From contig NZ_CP123584.1 of NCBI RefSeq assembly GCF_045277565.1, positions 3,224,001 through 3,288,000 on the forward strand: DNA of 64,000 nucleotides. Reading direction: 5' to 3'. The position numbers and the translations under genes were made by a program. This document shows, in pieces, positions 63,425-64,000 of this stretch (its first letter is position 1; each line of letters starts with the position of its first letter). The notes beneath the pieces were generated by a model. That model saw only the letters and a list, made by a program, of their open reading frames with translations, was not told the DNA's origin and did no database searches. The DNA comes from Aliisedimentitalea scapharcae. GTDB taxonomy: Bacteria > Pseudomonadota > Alphaproteobacteria > Rhodobacterales > Rhodobacteraceae.

Positions 63425-64000
63425 TCACGAGAGCCCCTCCGGCTCCTCATAGGGTTCAATCAACGCGGGCCCGCTGGCCCGGTTCGAATTGACCTGTGGA
63501 TTGACGCGATGAAACCGCAAAAGATCTTCGGCCCCTGTGCGCATCAGACGGGCCGCCCCATGCCCCTGCTCGCCCAACCACAGACCCCAGTCCGGTTGTT
63601 CGACAATGACCGGCATCCGGTGATGGAGCTGGGAGATATGGGCATTGGCCCCGGTGGTGACGATGGCGCAGGTGGGATGGGGCGTCTCGGTTCCCCAGTT
63701 TTGCCAGATCCCGGCAAAGGCAATCGGAGCGCCATCGCGGCGGTGAATATACCACGGCAACCGGGTGCCGGTTTCCGTCTTGGTCCACTCGTAGAATCCG
63801 GTTGCCACAATCAGACAGCGCCGGTTGCGGCAGGCATCGCGAAAGGCCGGTTTTTCCGCAATGGTTTCGGCACGGGCGTTGATCAACAACGGCCCGGCGG
63901 TTTCCTGCTTGTACCAATGCGGCAGAAACCCCCATCGCATTTGCCCCAACTGTCGCCCGGTTTCTGCGCTGCGCACCACATGCACCTGCGTGGTCGGGCA
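63425..64000 (-). CDS. SRAP domain protein (YedK/HMCES), 3' part
   Basis: 192 codons to the window edge; the 5' end with the catalytic Cys2 is outside. Seen: TTQVHVVR, WGFLPHW, the active-site NARAET, CLIVATGFYEW and HHRMPVIV with the conserved histidine. SRAP proteins form a thiazolidine link to abasic sites in single-stranded DNA and shield them. It ends two bases after the convergent MarR gene. Confidence 0.95.
   Translation of the reverse strand, partial: CPTTQVHVVRSAETGRQLGQMRWGFLPHWYKQETAGPLLINARAETIAEKPAFRDACRNRRCLIVATGFYEWTKTETGTRLPWYIHRRDGAPIAFAGIWQNWGTETPHPTCAIVTTGANAHISQLHHRMPVIVEQPDWGLWLGEQGHGAARLMRTGAEDLLRFHRVNPQVNSNRASGPALIEPYEEPEGLS

Overview
The window looks like a chromosomal segment of a marine alphaproteobacterium of the Rhodobacteraceae (Roseobacter group). 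This rests on the strongly G/C-biased third codon positions, the conserved block accB-accC-aat-DUF2155-mlaD-NDUFA12, the Paracoccus-like sox cluster, the fused MrpAB antiporter subunit and the many Tat-exported redox proteins. The assignment is an inference from gene content, not from a marker gene comparison.

Layout. 1-5.7 kb: start of a UvrD/PcrA helicase gene (minus), an FMN-dependent alpha-hydroxy-acid dehydrogenase and pyruvate carboxylase with a strong terminator. 5.7-8.9 kb: gene-poor stretch with a 3 x 17 bp tandem repeat, a MAPEG protein, tRNA-Gly(GCC), tRNA-Glu(TTC), a short decayed segment ending in a copy of the tRNA-Glu 3' end, and a second identical tRNA-Gly(GCC). 9-16.6 kb: class III aminotransferase, a stand-alone RAM domain protein, hisB, a DUF2306/TetR divergent pair with two palindromic operators, hisH, a relic of an N-acyl-D-amino-acid deacylase, an acyl-CoA synthetase and a PAS-LuxR regulator. 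16.7-27.3 kb: acetyl-CoA carboxylase biotin subunits, aat, DUF2155, MlaD, NDUFA12, RidA, clpX, clpP, a GlxA-type regulator, a U32 protein, a second RidA and a GNAT.

27.4-39.4 kb is the main functional block: soxVWXYZABCDEF on the minus strand, divergent from soxS, soxR and a YeeE/YedE (SoxT-like) transporter. Together these encode periplasmic thiosulfate oxidation by the complete Sox route including SoxCD, the redox supply for SoxY (SoxV/W/S) and the ArsR-type repressor SoxR. Four related 16-bp inverted repeats sit in exactly the four sox intergenic gaps where promoters would be expected; I read them as the SoxR operator set.

39.4-64 kb: a PhoX phosphatase with a TTG start, DUF302, a TPP enzyme overlapping a CaiB/BaiF CoA-transferase gene, an osmoregulated periplasmic glucan operon (TTC38-like TPR, opgC, opgG, opgH), an esterase/rhodanese pair, the six-gene mrpABCDEFG sodium/proton antiporter operon (A and B fused), a two-domain FAD oxidoreductase-SelD protein convergent with mnmH (selenouridine tRNA modification), a MarR regulator and the 3' part of a SRAP (YedK/HMCES) gene. 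I see no CRISPR array, insertion sequence or intact prophage, and no clearly undescribed multi-gene system; the most informative signals are the operator set in sox, the tRNA-anchored relic and the TetR palindromes.
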